This document shows positions 46,797 to 57,278 of a stretch of DNA of 64,000 bases, piece by piece. Source of the DNA: Neckera pumila (Eukaryota > Streptophyta > Bryopsida > Hypnales > Neckeraceae); assembly GCA_963969595.1 (NCBI GenBank), contig OZ018418.1:4779001-4843000 (forward strand), given 5' to 3'. A program made the translations under genes and the position numbers. Position 1 is the first letter of the stretch, and every line of letters begins with the position of its first letter. The notes under the pieces were generated by a model. It made no database searches. It was not told where the DNA came from and saw only the letters and a program-made list of their open reading frames with translations.

Positions 46797-48453
46797 GCAC
46801 TGTGTGCTACGTTTCCATGTCTGTTTCTTCTTTAGAGAAGAGGTCAACAAGAAAAGAGGTGTGCGTGGAAGCTAGGAAAACAGTACTACATAATCAGCGG
46901 CATTGCACTTTTGGACAGGTACGTGATGTTCATTTTTAACCCTAGCTTGTTGTTCCTTCTGTTTGTTCCTGCAATTGGGGTCCCATTTAATTTTTTTTTA
47001 GGGTCGTTACCTGCAAGGTTGTCAATTTGGAGTTTACAATCGATTATAACAAATTTTGCAACTTCAATTGTTTGTAGAGGGAGAGAGCAGTCAATGAACT
47101 TCATAGTCTTGGCTCATCCTTCTTTCACTAGGTGCAATCCAAGCATCAGACAGTTGTGAGTAGAGAGGTAGGTCGTTGCAACTTTCTTGTCTTAACACCT
47201 TGACTGCATTAATAGAAAGTTGCAGGGGCCTTGTTGAATTCAGAACCTAGGAATTTTGCATGTTCAAATGTAGGTAACTTCAAAGTACGTTGAACAAAGT
47301 GCTGACCTTGTTCTTCAGTTTTTTTATAGAGCCATAATTGCGGCATTCAACTGGTACATAAGACTTCTGAAAATATGGAGGACTAATTCAGTAGACGTAG
47401 TTTTTTTCACATTACGGTTCCAATTCTTTAAAATGGCAGTTCCTACATCAAACAAGGTAAATGGACGGCAACATGAGTTTAGGTTGACAGAGTGATAGGG
47501 TCAAGAGTGCTTTAGAAGTTTTGTGCCATTGTGGATCATTAAAGTAAATCATCTTTGTTGCATTGTCATAAGTTGTTGAACGATTCATTTCACGGAATCT
47601 GCAACCTTTTTAGTTCCTTGTTTTTTGTAAAGGTTCTATACTGACGGTATTGAACCAACTCTTTTGTTTGGCAAATCTTGCCGTAATTCAATTTCATGAG
47701 CAGGGGCAAGGCAAGCAGCTAGCCAGAGAGAAAGCCAGTCTCGCCAGGTATTAGGCAGATTGAGGAGGGCACATCAGAGCTCCAATTTTAATAAAGAGAC
47801 CTGTGGCAGGAAAAATAATAGCCAGGTATGCCTAAAAAGTCGGAAATGACTTACTAGCCAGTACTTAGATAGACACGCGAGAATACGACTCTCTTCAATT
47901 AGGATGTTAATGTTGGAATTAGGGTATGAATTAGGATTTGAATCTTGTGCTTAAAATGTGATTCAAATATGGCTTTAAGCTTGTGCTGTTGTAATTTTTT
48001 ACCATCACAGAGGATGCTCAGCTCTATAGTGTTGTTGACAAGCTCAGTCATGAAGCGTGGGATATGAACTATATGTAACCTTGATTTGAACATATTTCTC
48101 TCCAAGTAAAACTGAAGCTTCTATAGGCTGTTGCTGCGTTGCACTTGGCATTTGGAGGGAGCTTAGCATTTGGTTGGAGCGCCACTACATTCTTGGTTTA
48201 CTGCACTTCTATTGCAAAAAATGTCAAGTATATTAAATATCAAAGTTAAACCCTGAAAACATATTTTCAAGTGATTCCTTTGCTATGCATTTGCTTAGGC
48301 AGGCATTAGTTATGTCATTATTCCAAGGATTCAGAAACTTGTCCTAGAATCAGTAGGAAACAATTGATATACCCTAACTTACTAGCCATTTAGGGCTCAA
48401 AGTTCCAAAAAAATAAGAAATTGAAACCAAAAGACTAGGGAAAAACCTAACAT
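46797..48453. other. No recognised gene
   Basis: T-rich sequence with short frames (for example 46911-47159) that show no domain. A G/C-richer patch lies near 47700-47830. Confidence 0.45.
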
Positions 48454-49282
48454 TCAACTCGATCCGAGCTCAACATCACAATATCTAATAGACCAGTCAT
48501 CTTTGATCGAGTTGAATGGGATCCGTAAAGCATAGATAAACAAATCCCTTACAATTAGTCATTCAAAATAACCATAAACAAAGAAAGCAGAACCCTGTAG
48601 CAAATTCAACTTGCACCGAGATGAATGACAAGAAACAATCAAGAATAAAGAAGCATTACATATTCAACTTGCACCGAGATGAATGACAAGAAACAATCAG
48701 CAATAAAGAAACATTGCATAGAACAGAAAAATGTGAGAAGTAGGAGATAACCAAGTCATCTCGGGTTGAGATGAAACGTTCTAATAGCAGTCCCAAAAAC
48801 CCAGTCCCCGTCAACAATAACTCGCATGACAAGTCCTCTTGATCCAAGTTAAACAGTTCAAAAATCATGATAACTCAAACATAGATCATAGTTGCACAAA
48901 GATTGTAGTTGCACATATGTTTCTTATGCAGAAAATTGATGTCAACATTTATCTCAAGTCAAGATGATCAGCGGTTGAGAACTGAATTGTAGATAACAAA
49001 TCTATTTGTTAGTGGTGAAAACAATAGTCAATGTTCATCTCGTGTCGAGATGATCAGAGATCGAGAACGTAGTCGTAGATTAAACATTTGAATGCTAGGG
49101 GGGAACTAAAGTAAACATTTATATTGGGTCAAGATGATCAGAGATTGAGAACTGAATCGTAAAAAAAACATCCGTATGTTATCAGGAAAACAATGTCAAT
49201 ACTCATCTCGACTCAAGATGATCAAAGATAGAGAACTAAATCATAGATCATATAAGGCTTTGGTCATCTCGAATAGAGATAA
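48454..49282. repeat. Array of 19-nt dyads upstream of cassette 2
   Basis: Dyads at 48454, 48497, 48606, 48664, 48756 (TCATCTCGGGTTGAGATGA), 48835, 48949 (TTATCTCAAGTCAAGATGA), 49035 (TCATCTCGTGTCGAGATGA), 49119, 49203 (TCATCTCGACTCAAGATGA) and 49264. From 48949 the period is 84-86 bp, and each is followed by TGATCAGAGATTGAGAACTG or a variant. The units at 48606 and 48664 are a 58-bp duplication. The array ends 187 bp before the first ATG of cassette 2 (49469). All share the 9+1+9 layout of the other TCGA-N-TCGA motifs but have TCATC/GATGA outer arms. Confidence 0.85.
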
Positions 49283-49468
49283 ATGTCAACAAAAAAGATA
49301 AGTTAAGTACTAGTTATACAACTAAATCCGTTAATGGAAGCCCACCACAATCTGCAAGATTATATGATGAGTAGAGTAAATTTAGAGACAAGATAAATAA
49401 AAAAGAAGGAAACAATTTTTAGCTCGAGTTGATATAAACTAATCTTGTAGACTACTTACAATACAGGG

Positions 49469-51059
49469 ATGGCGGAACAAATGGAACTCCTCAGTATGCA
49501 TTTTCAACACTTCCAGATATCTAAAGAAAACTCAAACAAATATGGAGATGAGCTTCTTCTCGGGGATTGCTAGGAATGGAAAGAGCCTAATATGGTCAGA
49601 TATTGGACAATCATCATTGTTCCAATGACCACCAATCTAAGTTTTATGACAGAATATGAACAAAGTGAAGCAAACCTTCTAGTGTTATTAATGGAGTCTA
49701 TTAGAGAGGTCACAACGGGTCCAAAGAGGATTATACTGGTTTGTTGCAAAATGACAGATCCAGAGACAAAACAGGATTACTTATTCTCCTATGTGGTGGA
49801 CACAAAGAAGACCATCTTTTCAATCTTTGAGTGTTACAATAGCCTCAGCAAAAGCAGCTTTCAAGACCTCCAAATAGCATTAGAGAAACAGATCAATGAG
49901 AAGCTTTGGCAAGGGAAAGACGGGCAGCAACTGACAGGGAAAACACTCGCTTCAAGATTGAACACGCTCATCAAGGAATTTGAACACATGAAAGTGAGCT
50001 TGGCTGACACAGCAAGATGGATGACTCCTCTCACTGTCGCCAGAGAATATAGTAGTCTAGATGGGATTCAAGGTTCCCTTGTTCTTACTACACCTGAAAC
50101 AGGAAGAAGCCACACCCAACTGAAGCACATTGAGAAGTTTTGTTGGAAACACCACTAGCTATTCCTCCAACAAGATCAAAGACGTGCAATAAGAAGCTTG
50201 CAAAAGAAAAAACTATATCTGTTGTTGGGGAGGACAGTATGGCCTCAGAGATTGTAAATATACCTCAAGATATCGGTGGTCATGTTAAAGACATTGACTA
50301 TGAAGAGTCTTGCAAGATTTAAGAGGAATATTGGTCCGTCTGCACGGACTCATATGTGTCCAATATAGGCCAGAAATTTGTGATTTCAATTGACCAACTT
50401 GAGACACCGCCTCAAAACCTAAATATCTAAAGTCTTGAGGAGGAGGGGTGAATAAGTCTTGCAAGACCTACGAGGAATACTAGTCCGTTTGCACTGACTC
50501 ATATGTGCCCAACATAGGCCAAAAATTTGTGATTCCAATTGACCAACTGGAGACACCGCCTCAGAACCTAAATATCCAAAGTCTTGAGGAGGGAGGGGTG
50601 AATAAATGTCTAAACTTTCTGCTTAGTATGCCCAATCTAGACAAAAGGATGAAGTTGTGATTGATGCCACAGAACCAGACCAAGAAACCTAAGAAATTTG
50701 AAGATGTGCAGATTGGAAAATTCTGGATGGTTAACGGACAACATTGTGTCGAAGCTTCAAAGCACATGCTGAAGATGAAAGAAATCTTGAAGTCGACGGC
50801 AAAGAAGTTCCAGACATGGGAGTGCTTTGTTGTCTGGAATAAAGACAATAGAATAGTTCGGAGGATATCAGCATATTATAATAGAGTGAATCACTTTGCT
50901 AACTTCATGCCTACCTGGGCTACCAACATTTTTGGTTCCAAATTCATTTGGACCAAAATGGGATTGTCAACGCCTCCAAAGGAACCCACTGAACTAGAGA
51001 AGACTCTTCCTCATGGAAAGTGGACACTGGAAGATGTGCAGAACCAGAAATTCTTTACG
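49469..51059 (+). pseudogene. Cassette 2 exon 1: unknown domain plus ParB-like NGQH segment
   Basis: ATG at 49469 opens MAEQMELLSMHFQHF. One TAG precedes a 188-codon open stretch (to 50158) with RIILVCCKMTDPETKQDYLF, of unknown function. After a shift, a 149-bp tandem duplication (50309 and 50458) encodes two copies of IGQKFVISIDQLETPPQNL. This has the look of the first beta-strand region of ParB N-terminal domains (hydrophobic-x-I-x-L followed by N). Then 50661-51059 is open with FEDVQIGKFWMVNGQHCVEA, SKHMLKM, and MPTWATNIF. The NGQH motif and the following spacing match cassette 1. The exon ends at ACG followed by a GTACTA donor. Confidence 0.6.
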
Positions 51060-51240
51060 GTACTAACAATCATTTCTTAAAACCGACGTTCACTATATGG
51101 ATTCATTGAGTTTGCTATCTTCAATTGTTTCAAAGCACAATTAGTATTTGAGTTGAATGAGAATGTATATCCGGCTGTTATCTTCTGTCATTGATTTCCA
51201 ACTCGATAGCTGAATAGTTTTCTTCTCGTTGGTTCTGCAA

Positions 51241-52585
51241 GATTTTAAAGATGCAATAAAGCTATGGTTCACTATGATTGACATCAAGAAGAATCAAGGA
51301 GCTCTAAATCAGAAGAAAGAGAAGGACATCGACATCCACAATGAGATCAAGATAATTACTGCAAGTCAAAACGTCTATGATCTATGGAGTCAATTCATTT
51401 CTAGCCAATTTCAAGGAGAGCTCATTGATCCCGATTTGCTGATGCGGTTCAAGAACATAAAGGAATAGGACTCGGAGAAAGATGGAGTCATCGCTCGAGA
51501 GTTTTTCAAGTGGATTGGGAATTGTTTAGAATCGGACCTAATGAGGCTGGCCTTGCATCTTCTATCCAAGATGCCTAATAGAACATACGGGCACCCAAAA
51601 GTTACCATGAAGTCGGTGAAGGCTATACTTTTGGACTGCTATGTTGCAAAGGACTGGCTTGAGAGGTGCAAGCGGAAGCAAGCTGTAAGAAGGCAACTCC
51701 ACTTCTTGAAGCTAAATCTGCACTTGTTTGACAACGATGGAAACATGAGGAGGACCATGTGGAAGAAGTTCAAGTTGGACTACAATGTCATGAAGGCAAC
51801 AAAGAACACACTTCTAACTGCCCCTGGGAAGAGTTTCTTCTCAATCTTGAAAATACCATCAACAGGAACAAAAGCCTTGAAGAGTTGTCTCTTGTAGCAA
51901 AAGAGTTCTTCACGATTTTCTTGGAGACTAAAGGAAGGTTTTCGAAGCCCATTGCTAGAACTCATTTTTGGCCATATGAGACAAGCGATGACAAACTAGA
52001 AAACTAGGGCCCAAATGTGTGGAACGAATCCACAAAGTCCAGATTGAAAATGGCCATCATAGACTTCAAGCATGTCCCAGGTGTGATTAACAAGAAGAAG
52101 ACAAGCGAGCAGTACTACCTCACCTTCATGGAAGTCCTTGACAAAGTTGTTGATCCCAAGGTAACCAATCCAAAAGTTTGGTTATGGATCTGTAGAAAGA
52201 AAGAGGTTGAGTTGGACCTCTGAAATTACATCAGGACTTCAATATATGGAGCGGCGTATTCTATGCACTATCCCAAGTACATCCTTGTGGCCTTTGAAGG
52301 TGTTGGAGACCTTCCTGAAAGAAGCACTTGAGCTAAAGATCCGATTCAGTTACATTTTTTGGTAAAGAACAGCACAGCCATGAAGACTAAGAAGATCCTG
52401 AGGATGTTTGAAGTCCTCTCCAATGCAAGGCACAACACTTGTCGCCAAACATTTGAGGTCGATTATAGGTTGTATACCACCGAGCTTTGAATGGAGTTTA
52501 TTTGAAAGTGCTTGACCTTGTTGTGTCCCCTCGAGAAGAAGTTCATTCCATATTTGCTGGTGGGAAAGTCGTCTGCGCAGCCTGG
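51241..52585 (+). pseudogene. Cassette 2 exon 2: NEIxIIT domain and methyltransferase-like segment
   Basis: After TTCTGCAAG the frame gives DFKDAIKLWFTMID, then HNEIKIITASQNVYDLW and LIDPDLLMRFKN, a TAG, REFFKWIGNCLESDLM and a K-rich stretch. One frameshift near 51800 leads into KMAIIDFKHVPG, PKVWLWICRKKEVEL, VLFF-like HFLVKNSTAMKTKKIL, then TTEL, a stop, MEF, and after a shift VHSIFAGGKVVCAAW. This order (IID-x(3)-P-G, V-W-L-W-I, TEL, then I-F-A-G-G-K-x-x-C-A-A) resembles a class beta/N4 or N6 DNA methyltransferase with a degenerate DPPY box. In-frame stops at 52005, 52221, 52329 and 52488 and two shifts show it is dead. The donor TGG/GTATGT matches cassette 1 in position. Confidence 0.55.
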
Positions 52586-52921
52586 GTATGTCATATTCCC
52601 CTTCATTGTGTGCTTTAACTTGAACCAAGTTAAAGTGTTGTGCTTCGTAGTTTCTGAATGCAGCCTGACATAGCTGGGCAATTGCAAGCTAGGGTTTAGG
52701 GTAAATGAGTCCTTTTAATTACAGTCATACCTTATGTTTTTTTAATCTTCAAAAATGAATGTAAAACTAAGAAAAAATGGATTGCAATAGTTCTTTCTGG
52801 GTCACCCTAGCTTGCAATTGCCCAATTACTGTGATTACACATTCTTTTTGGTATTCTTTATAACTGGTACGGGTCAAAGATCATGTATTCTGCACTTACA
52901 TAATGTTGTCAATCACTGCAG
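52586..52921 (+). other. Cassette 2 intron 2
   Basis: Donor GTATGT and acceptor CACTGCAG; AT-rich with a TTAGGGTTTAGGG word near 52691. Equivalent to the MITE-containing intron of cassette 1. Confidence 0.65.
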
Positions 52922-53919
52922 ATGAGTTCTTTGAATCATTTTGTCATAAACAGCAGTTCCCTTCACGACAACTTTGAGGCACTTGTAGTGCAAGCCGAGA
53001 ACTTAGACACAGATGATTTTCTGGACTCAAAAAAATACTTCATTGATGAAGCGTGTATTGAGCAGAACAACTCAAGAGGAGCTTCCTCCTCTTGGAAAGG
53101 CAAAGAGCATAGGCCCATCGATATCAATGACGATGAGGCTTTCAATGAAGATGACACTGCTATAGATTTGTCTGAAAATCTTATTTTGTCGGAGAATGCG
53201 GAGCCTGTTGTACTCAAGTTGACCCCAATGAATGCTGTTGGGTCTTTTGGCTTTGTAGAGACCAGCAACATGCGAGGTTCTTTCGATACCTCGGCACAAC
53301 GTAGTCAGAGTCCCGTCTTTGGAAGACGGTAGACTCAGAAGAGAAAGGCTGCTTCGACTCCAAAGATGGTCTAGAGCAGCAGTGGGTAGTTGATTTGCTT
53401 TGGGAAAGTTATGAGGCAAAAGAGAGGCTTCGTCTGAAGCAGCGCAAGGAAAATAAGAGAGCTTGTTAGGAAATGACCGTGGAGACTAAGGAGATGATGA
53501 AGGATCTTGTGAAAGAGTTTTTCTTTCAAGCACGGCCTATGCTCACACACAACGCAACATCGCTGTCTCCTCAGTTGAAGATTGATAGCTAGCCTCATAG
53601 GACAGCCACTTGTGCGAAGCATATCCAAGCCAGGTCAGAAAACCATTCTAGATTGAAGACCACATCAAATGTTGCTACTGCACAGCCGTCAACATCATCT
53701 CTTGTTCATGAGCAATTGACGTTGCATGAAGAGCGCAAAGTTGGTGTTGACCAAATGAATGTAGAACCTTTTGTTGTTTGTGATGTCAGTGCTACAGTCT
53801 TGGAGATTGCTGGTAACGGGGCCAACTGTGTGTTGCGGGATGACCGAGACCTTGAGGATTTGGAGGTGGAGCAGTCACAGGGCCCTGTGACTAATATTTC
53901 TTGGGGTTGTTCCCTATGA
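52922..53919 (+). pseudogene. Cassette 2 exon 3: methyltransferase-like tail and charged linker
   Basis: Starts MSSLNHFVIN and contains ALVVQAENLDTDDFLDSKKY, homologous to the same place in cassette 1. It then turns acidic and serine-rich (DINDDEAFNEDDTAIDLSEN) to a stop at 53330. Further open pieces (53371-53919, with stops and one shift) are K/R/E-rich (LWESYEAKERLRLKQRKENK) and then acidic, as in cassette 1. Function of the linker is unknown. A dyad (TCAACTCGATTCAAGTTCA) lies at 53935 just after it. Confidence 0.5.
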
Positions 53920-54112
53920 CTCTCTGCCTCTCAATCAACTCGATTCAAGTTCAGTTTCTATTTGCATGCGTCCTTTGGTTACGTCTGATTTTCATGCAAA
54001 TATTTTGGCTAGAGGTTATGCGCTGAACATATTGTAGATATACCTCTCTATGAGAATTTATGTAATAAATATATTTCTTACCATTTGTTTCATGTCCATT
54101 GCCAACCTTGCA

Positions 54113-54420
54113 GGCCCAATTTCTGGCACCACTTGTATGCCACTTTTACCCTTAGATGTTGTCGGCTTTGCTCAAGTCCCTATTTGTGAGGCTGTTTGCA
54201 ATGACTCATTGCGTCCAAATGATGACTCTTTGATAGACATAGTTGTGATAGTTTTGAGTAAATTGATCTAGAGAAGGGTCTCATCAATGCTGCCGAGACA
54301 TCAGTGGGCGTAGGTAGAGACGATATATCAGACCATGAACTTCTGAAGATTCACATTCCCTTGTCCGAAACGTTAGCGACAACAGTCGTATCTTCTCCAA
54401 ATCATATGGCATAGGACTCA
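54113..54420 (+). other. Cassette 2 likely additional linker exon
   Basis: CCAACCTTGCAG ends at 54112 and is followed by a frame with CMPLLPLDVVGFAQVPICEA, then stops. The sequence up to 54420 is less AT-rich than its flanks. No domain recognised; a counterpart in cassette 1 could not be identified. Confidence 0.35.
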
Positions 54421-54596
54421 ATGCATTCTTTCCACTATGCTCTTTTCCTTTTGTATGATGAACTTAGATTTTGGTTAGTTGTTCTTCCTTTGTATATATG
54501 CTCAGAGTTTTTACACCGCCATGCTTCAGTACTCGAAATGTTACAGACTATACACTTGATTAATTGTCTACAAATTTTGCTATATATCTGGAACAG

Positions 54597-55515
54597 GGTA
54601 GCAGTAAGACAATAGGTCAAGCAGAGAGCACAGAACATCCATTCAAGTCTAGGGTGGCACAGAAGTGGCTTAATGTCATCCTAGATCTGAATAGGGTGCT
54701 CTATATATGTGAGGATAAGAGAAATCTCGCAAGAGAGAAACGATACATCAAATCCGATGAGGCTGCCTCTCAATTAGAACACTTCTTCTTTAATTTTAAA
54801 AGAGCCACTCTTTGTCCCCATTACAAGACCTTCCTTTGGAAGTTGTCTTTTTTTGCAAACGTCTCGGTGTGGACCTCCATGAAGAGGTTTACATCCATAT
54901 GCATTTCCAATCACTTGTTTAGTGCCATACAATCCCCAACTTATGTCTTGGGACAAGAACAGAGCGACATTCTCAAGTGCAAGGGGAGGTCTGCAAAGTT
55001 CGTGAATTACAAGGTGAAAGGAATAAAGAAAGACTTGTTCATAAAACCATTTAGCAAGTTGTACAAATTGCCAAACTCTATGTTCTCAAGGGACAATCCT
55101 ATTATTGTGGACGATAGTTCGGCGAAGCACTTTACGAATGATCCCGCGGATGTTGTTTTGCTTGACCAGTGGTCATATAAAGGGTATGGAGCAACAGACG
55201 GGCTCTTAGTTGAAAATCTTATTCCCTGGATAAGGCGCCTATATGTAGCAAAGCCCTTCGTATAAGATTTATTTTGGTCTAATAATATTATGGTGCGCTT
55301 GAGCCATTCAGAAAATTTGGATAAAACTGAGTTCATGCAAATTAGTGAGGCGCTTGACGTCTCTAATGCGCTTTATAGTGAGTGGAGTGAGATTTACCAT
55401 AGATAGAAATGGCAAGATTTAGAAGGTTTGGACAGAGCACAGTACACGGAGATCATAATGGATGGAAGATATAGCATCCATCCGTGTCCAAATGCTAAAG
55501 TGGGTCCTTAATAGC
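54597..55515 (+). CDS. Cassette 2 HAD exon: FCP1/NIF-type phosphatase domain
   Basis: The acceptor CTGGAACAG ends at 54596. The domain is open to 55265: QKWLNVILDLNRVLYI (motif I), HYKTFLWKLSFFANVSVWTS (motif II region), then YVLGQEQ, KPFSKLYKLPN, NPIIVDDSSAKHFTNDPADV (motif IV, with both Asp of DD), and LLDQWSYKGYG and LIPWIRRL. The first Asp of motif I is present, but the second is Asn, as in cassette 1. FCP1/NIF proteins dephosphorylate serine in substrates such as the RNA polymerase II tail; whether this variant is active is unknown. After a stop at 55263 the same frame continues with 80 protein-like codons. This is the best preserved part of either cassette. Confidence 0.75.
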
Positions 55516-55674
55516 TGATATAGAGGTTTTACATTGTCATTAGTTTTTGACTTAATCAATTGTATATCAGACTGTCAATATTAAATATATGACTATTCAT
55601 AGTGGTCGTCAAATGATTCCCTTATTGTTGTGTATATGTATGTTTCTGAGTTGCCAAGGTTTGATTGATCACAG

Positions 55675-56010
55675 GCACTAGTTTATAAAATTGGCTTTGA
55701 GAGCAAGTGTGTTGCTTCCGCTAATTCCTTTTTAGATTGTGGACAATTTGCCGTATCAAAAAGTGACTTACAACACATCTTATATTCTACTGGCACCATG
55801 CAGTCAACAATGGATTTTTCAATGATGCCCGTTGATGACGATATAGTGGACAGTCTGCCAAATGGTGGAAAGTGCCTTAACCTTGTTAGCTCTCCTTTGC
55901 CACTCAAATGTTGTTTCCAATCACTCTCACCACGGGATTGTAGTGAGGGTAACGCTCTGACGCAACGAACACTGTACAATGACAAATTCAACCATCTAGT
56001 TGCCAATGAG
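55675..56010 (+). CDS. Cassette 2 tail exon, unrecognised domain
   Basis: A clean 336-bp exon of 112 codons, phase 0 at both ends, between a TTGATCACAG acceptor and a consensus GAG/GTAAGTGAG donor. It encodes ALVYKIGFESKCVASANSF, DCGQFAVSKSDLQHIL and, at the end, NDKFNHLVANE. I do not recognise the fold. It lies 160 bp downstream of the HAD region on the same strand, so it probably belongs to the cassette or is a neighbour gene remnant. Confidence 0.5.
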
Positions 56011-56107
56011 GTAAGTGAGTATTACTCTAAATTCCTGATTTGAAGTATTTTTTAATGCTTGTTTGTCCTATGAAATGCAAATGTTTGATTTCTATTTGTC
56101 TATGTAG

Positions 56108-56245
56108 GAGGATGCAAAAGTACTAGAGTCAATGTCATAAAAGGAAATGCGTCAGAGGAACTGCTGCAAAATACTTGCAAGTACATGGAGAAAATTTTTG
56201 CATCAACGGTTGTGTGGCCTCCTTTGCCTCCATTCAAGAAACTCC
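56108..56245 (+). pseudogene. Cassette 2 terminal exon remnant
   Basis: Follows an acceptor CTATGTAG and joins in phase (EDAKVLESMS) to the preceding exon, then a TAA. The same frame remains open for another 30-35 codons. No domain. Confidence 0.4.
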
Positions 56246-56795
56246 CTTACTTAAGAATCCAGTGCATGACACATGATAGGCAACCAAGACTTCACTGTAG
56301 TCCTCGTCCATGGGACGCTGGAAGCGGAGATCCTTGAAAAGGCAAAGGCGGGAGATTGCCAACCAAACAACTGCATCAAATAATGGATACATTCGAGGAC
56401 CTGAGATATTGAAGGCATTTGAGATGTTGAAGAGTAGGTCACACTTGTAGGACATAAGTTGTTGGTGGTGGGGTAGATACCGATCTTGTTTAAATTTCAG
56501 TGAGTGATATAGAGCTGTTGATTGTTTGTGTTTTAATATTATGTAGCTAGGAAACAATCATATGTTGGATGATGGTCAAAATATACTAGGTACAATCGTG
56601 GATTTGAAATATTTGCTGCAATGTAAAAGTAGAAGAGTAGGAGACACTTGTAGTCTGTATAGGATAGAGTTCTCTTCAGGAGAATAGAAAAGCATAAATT
56701 ATTTGAATCTTGCCAAACTTTCATTGGAGAAGGTGTTGGAGACATCCCTACTTTTGTAAATATGAGTTTGTGGATAAGGTATCATAGTGTTCTAA
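56246..56795. other. No recognised gene
   Basis: Minus-strand open frames (56234-56557) show no domain. The stretch separates the end of cassette 2 from the foldback elements. Confidence 0.4.
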
Positions 56796-57001
56796 CACTT
56801 GAAGAAACCCGTGTTTAATGTGACGAGCTTGATTTTTCTTGAAGGATTTTTCTAGACATTCACAATAGACAAAATCATGTTTTTGTGTCAATTACAACAT
56901 CCGCTGTAACATTAAAACATGGTTTTGTCTACTGTGGATGTCTAGAAAAATCCATCAAGAAAATTCAAGCTTATCACATTAAATACGGGTTTTTTCTAGT
57001 A
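56796..57001. mobile_element. CACTA-type foldback MITE, 206 bp
   Basis: Left end CACTTGAAGAAACCCGTGTT; right end is the inverse of TACTAGAAAAAACCCGTATT. Arms continue through TTAATGTGA, AGCTTGA and CATTCACAATAGACAAAA, with a short loop. A 3-bp duplication TAA flanks it (56793-56795 and 57002-57004). The ends are one substitution each away from CACTA. Confidence 0.85.
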
Positions 57002-57278
57002 TAAGGATGAAATTTATAGCAAAAAATAGGTACCAACTAATTCCACAACGGACAAAAACGAAGACTAAAACTTAGAAAATTATAGAAGCAAACTATGTCA
57101 TTGTCCTTAGCAAGTACTTTTTTGGAGTGTAGTTTATAAACTCTAGTGTGTAAAAGTATTTGTCAAGGGGAATGATATAGCTTGCTTCTATAATTTTCTA
57201 AGTTTAGTTTTCAATTGTTGTCCGTTGTGGAATTAGTTGATACCTATTCCTTGTTATAATTTTCATCCTTCCTATACT
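56998..57278. mobile_element. Second foldback element abutting the MITE
   Basis: AGTATAAGGATGAAATTTAT at the left pairs with its inverse at the right (ATAATTTTCATCCTTCCTAT, then ACT). The arms of about 120 bp stay alignable through TAGGTACCAACTAATTCC, ACAACGGACAA and AAAATTATAGAAGCAA, around a loop near 57130. It shares its left end with the right end of the CACTA MITE. Confidence 0.8.
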
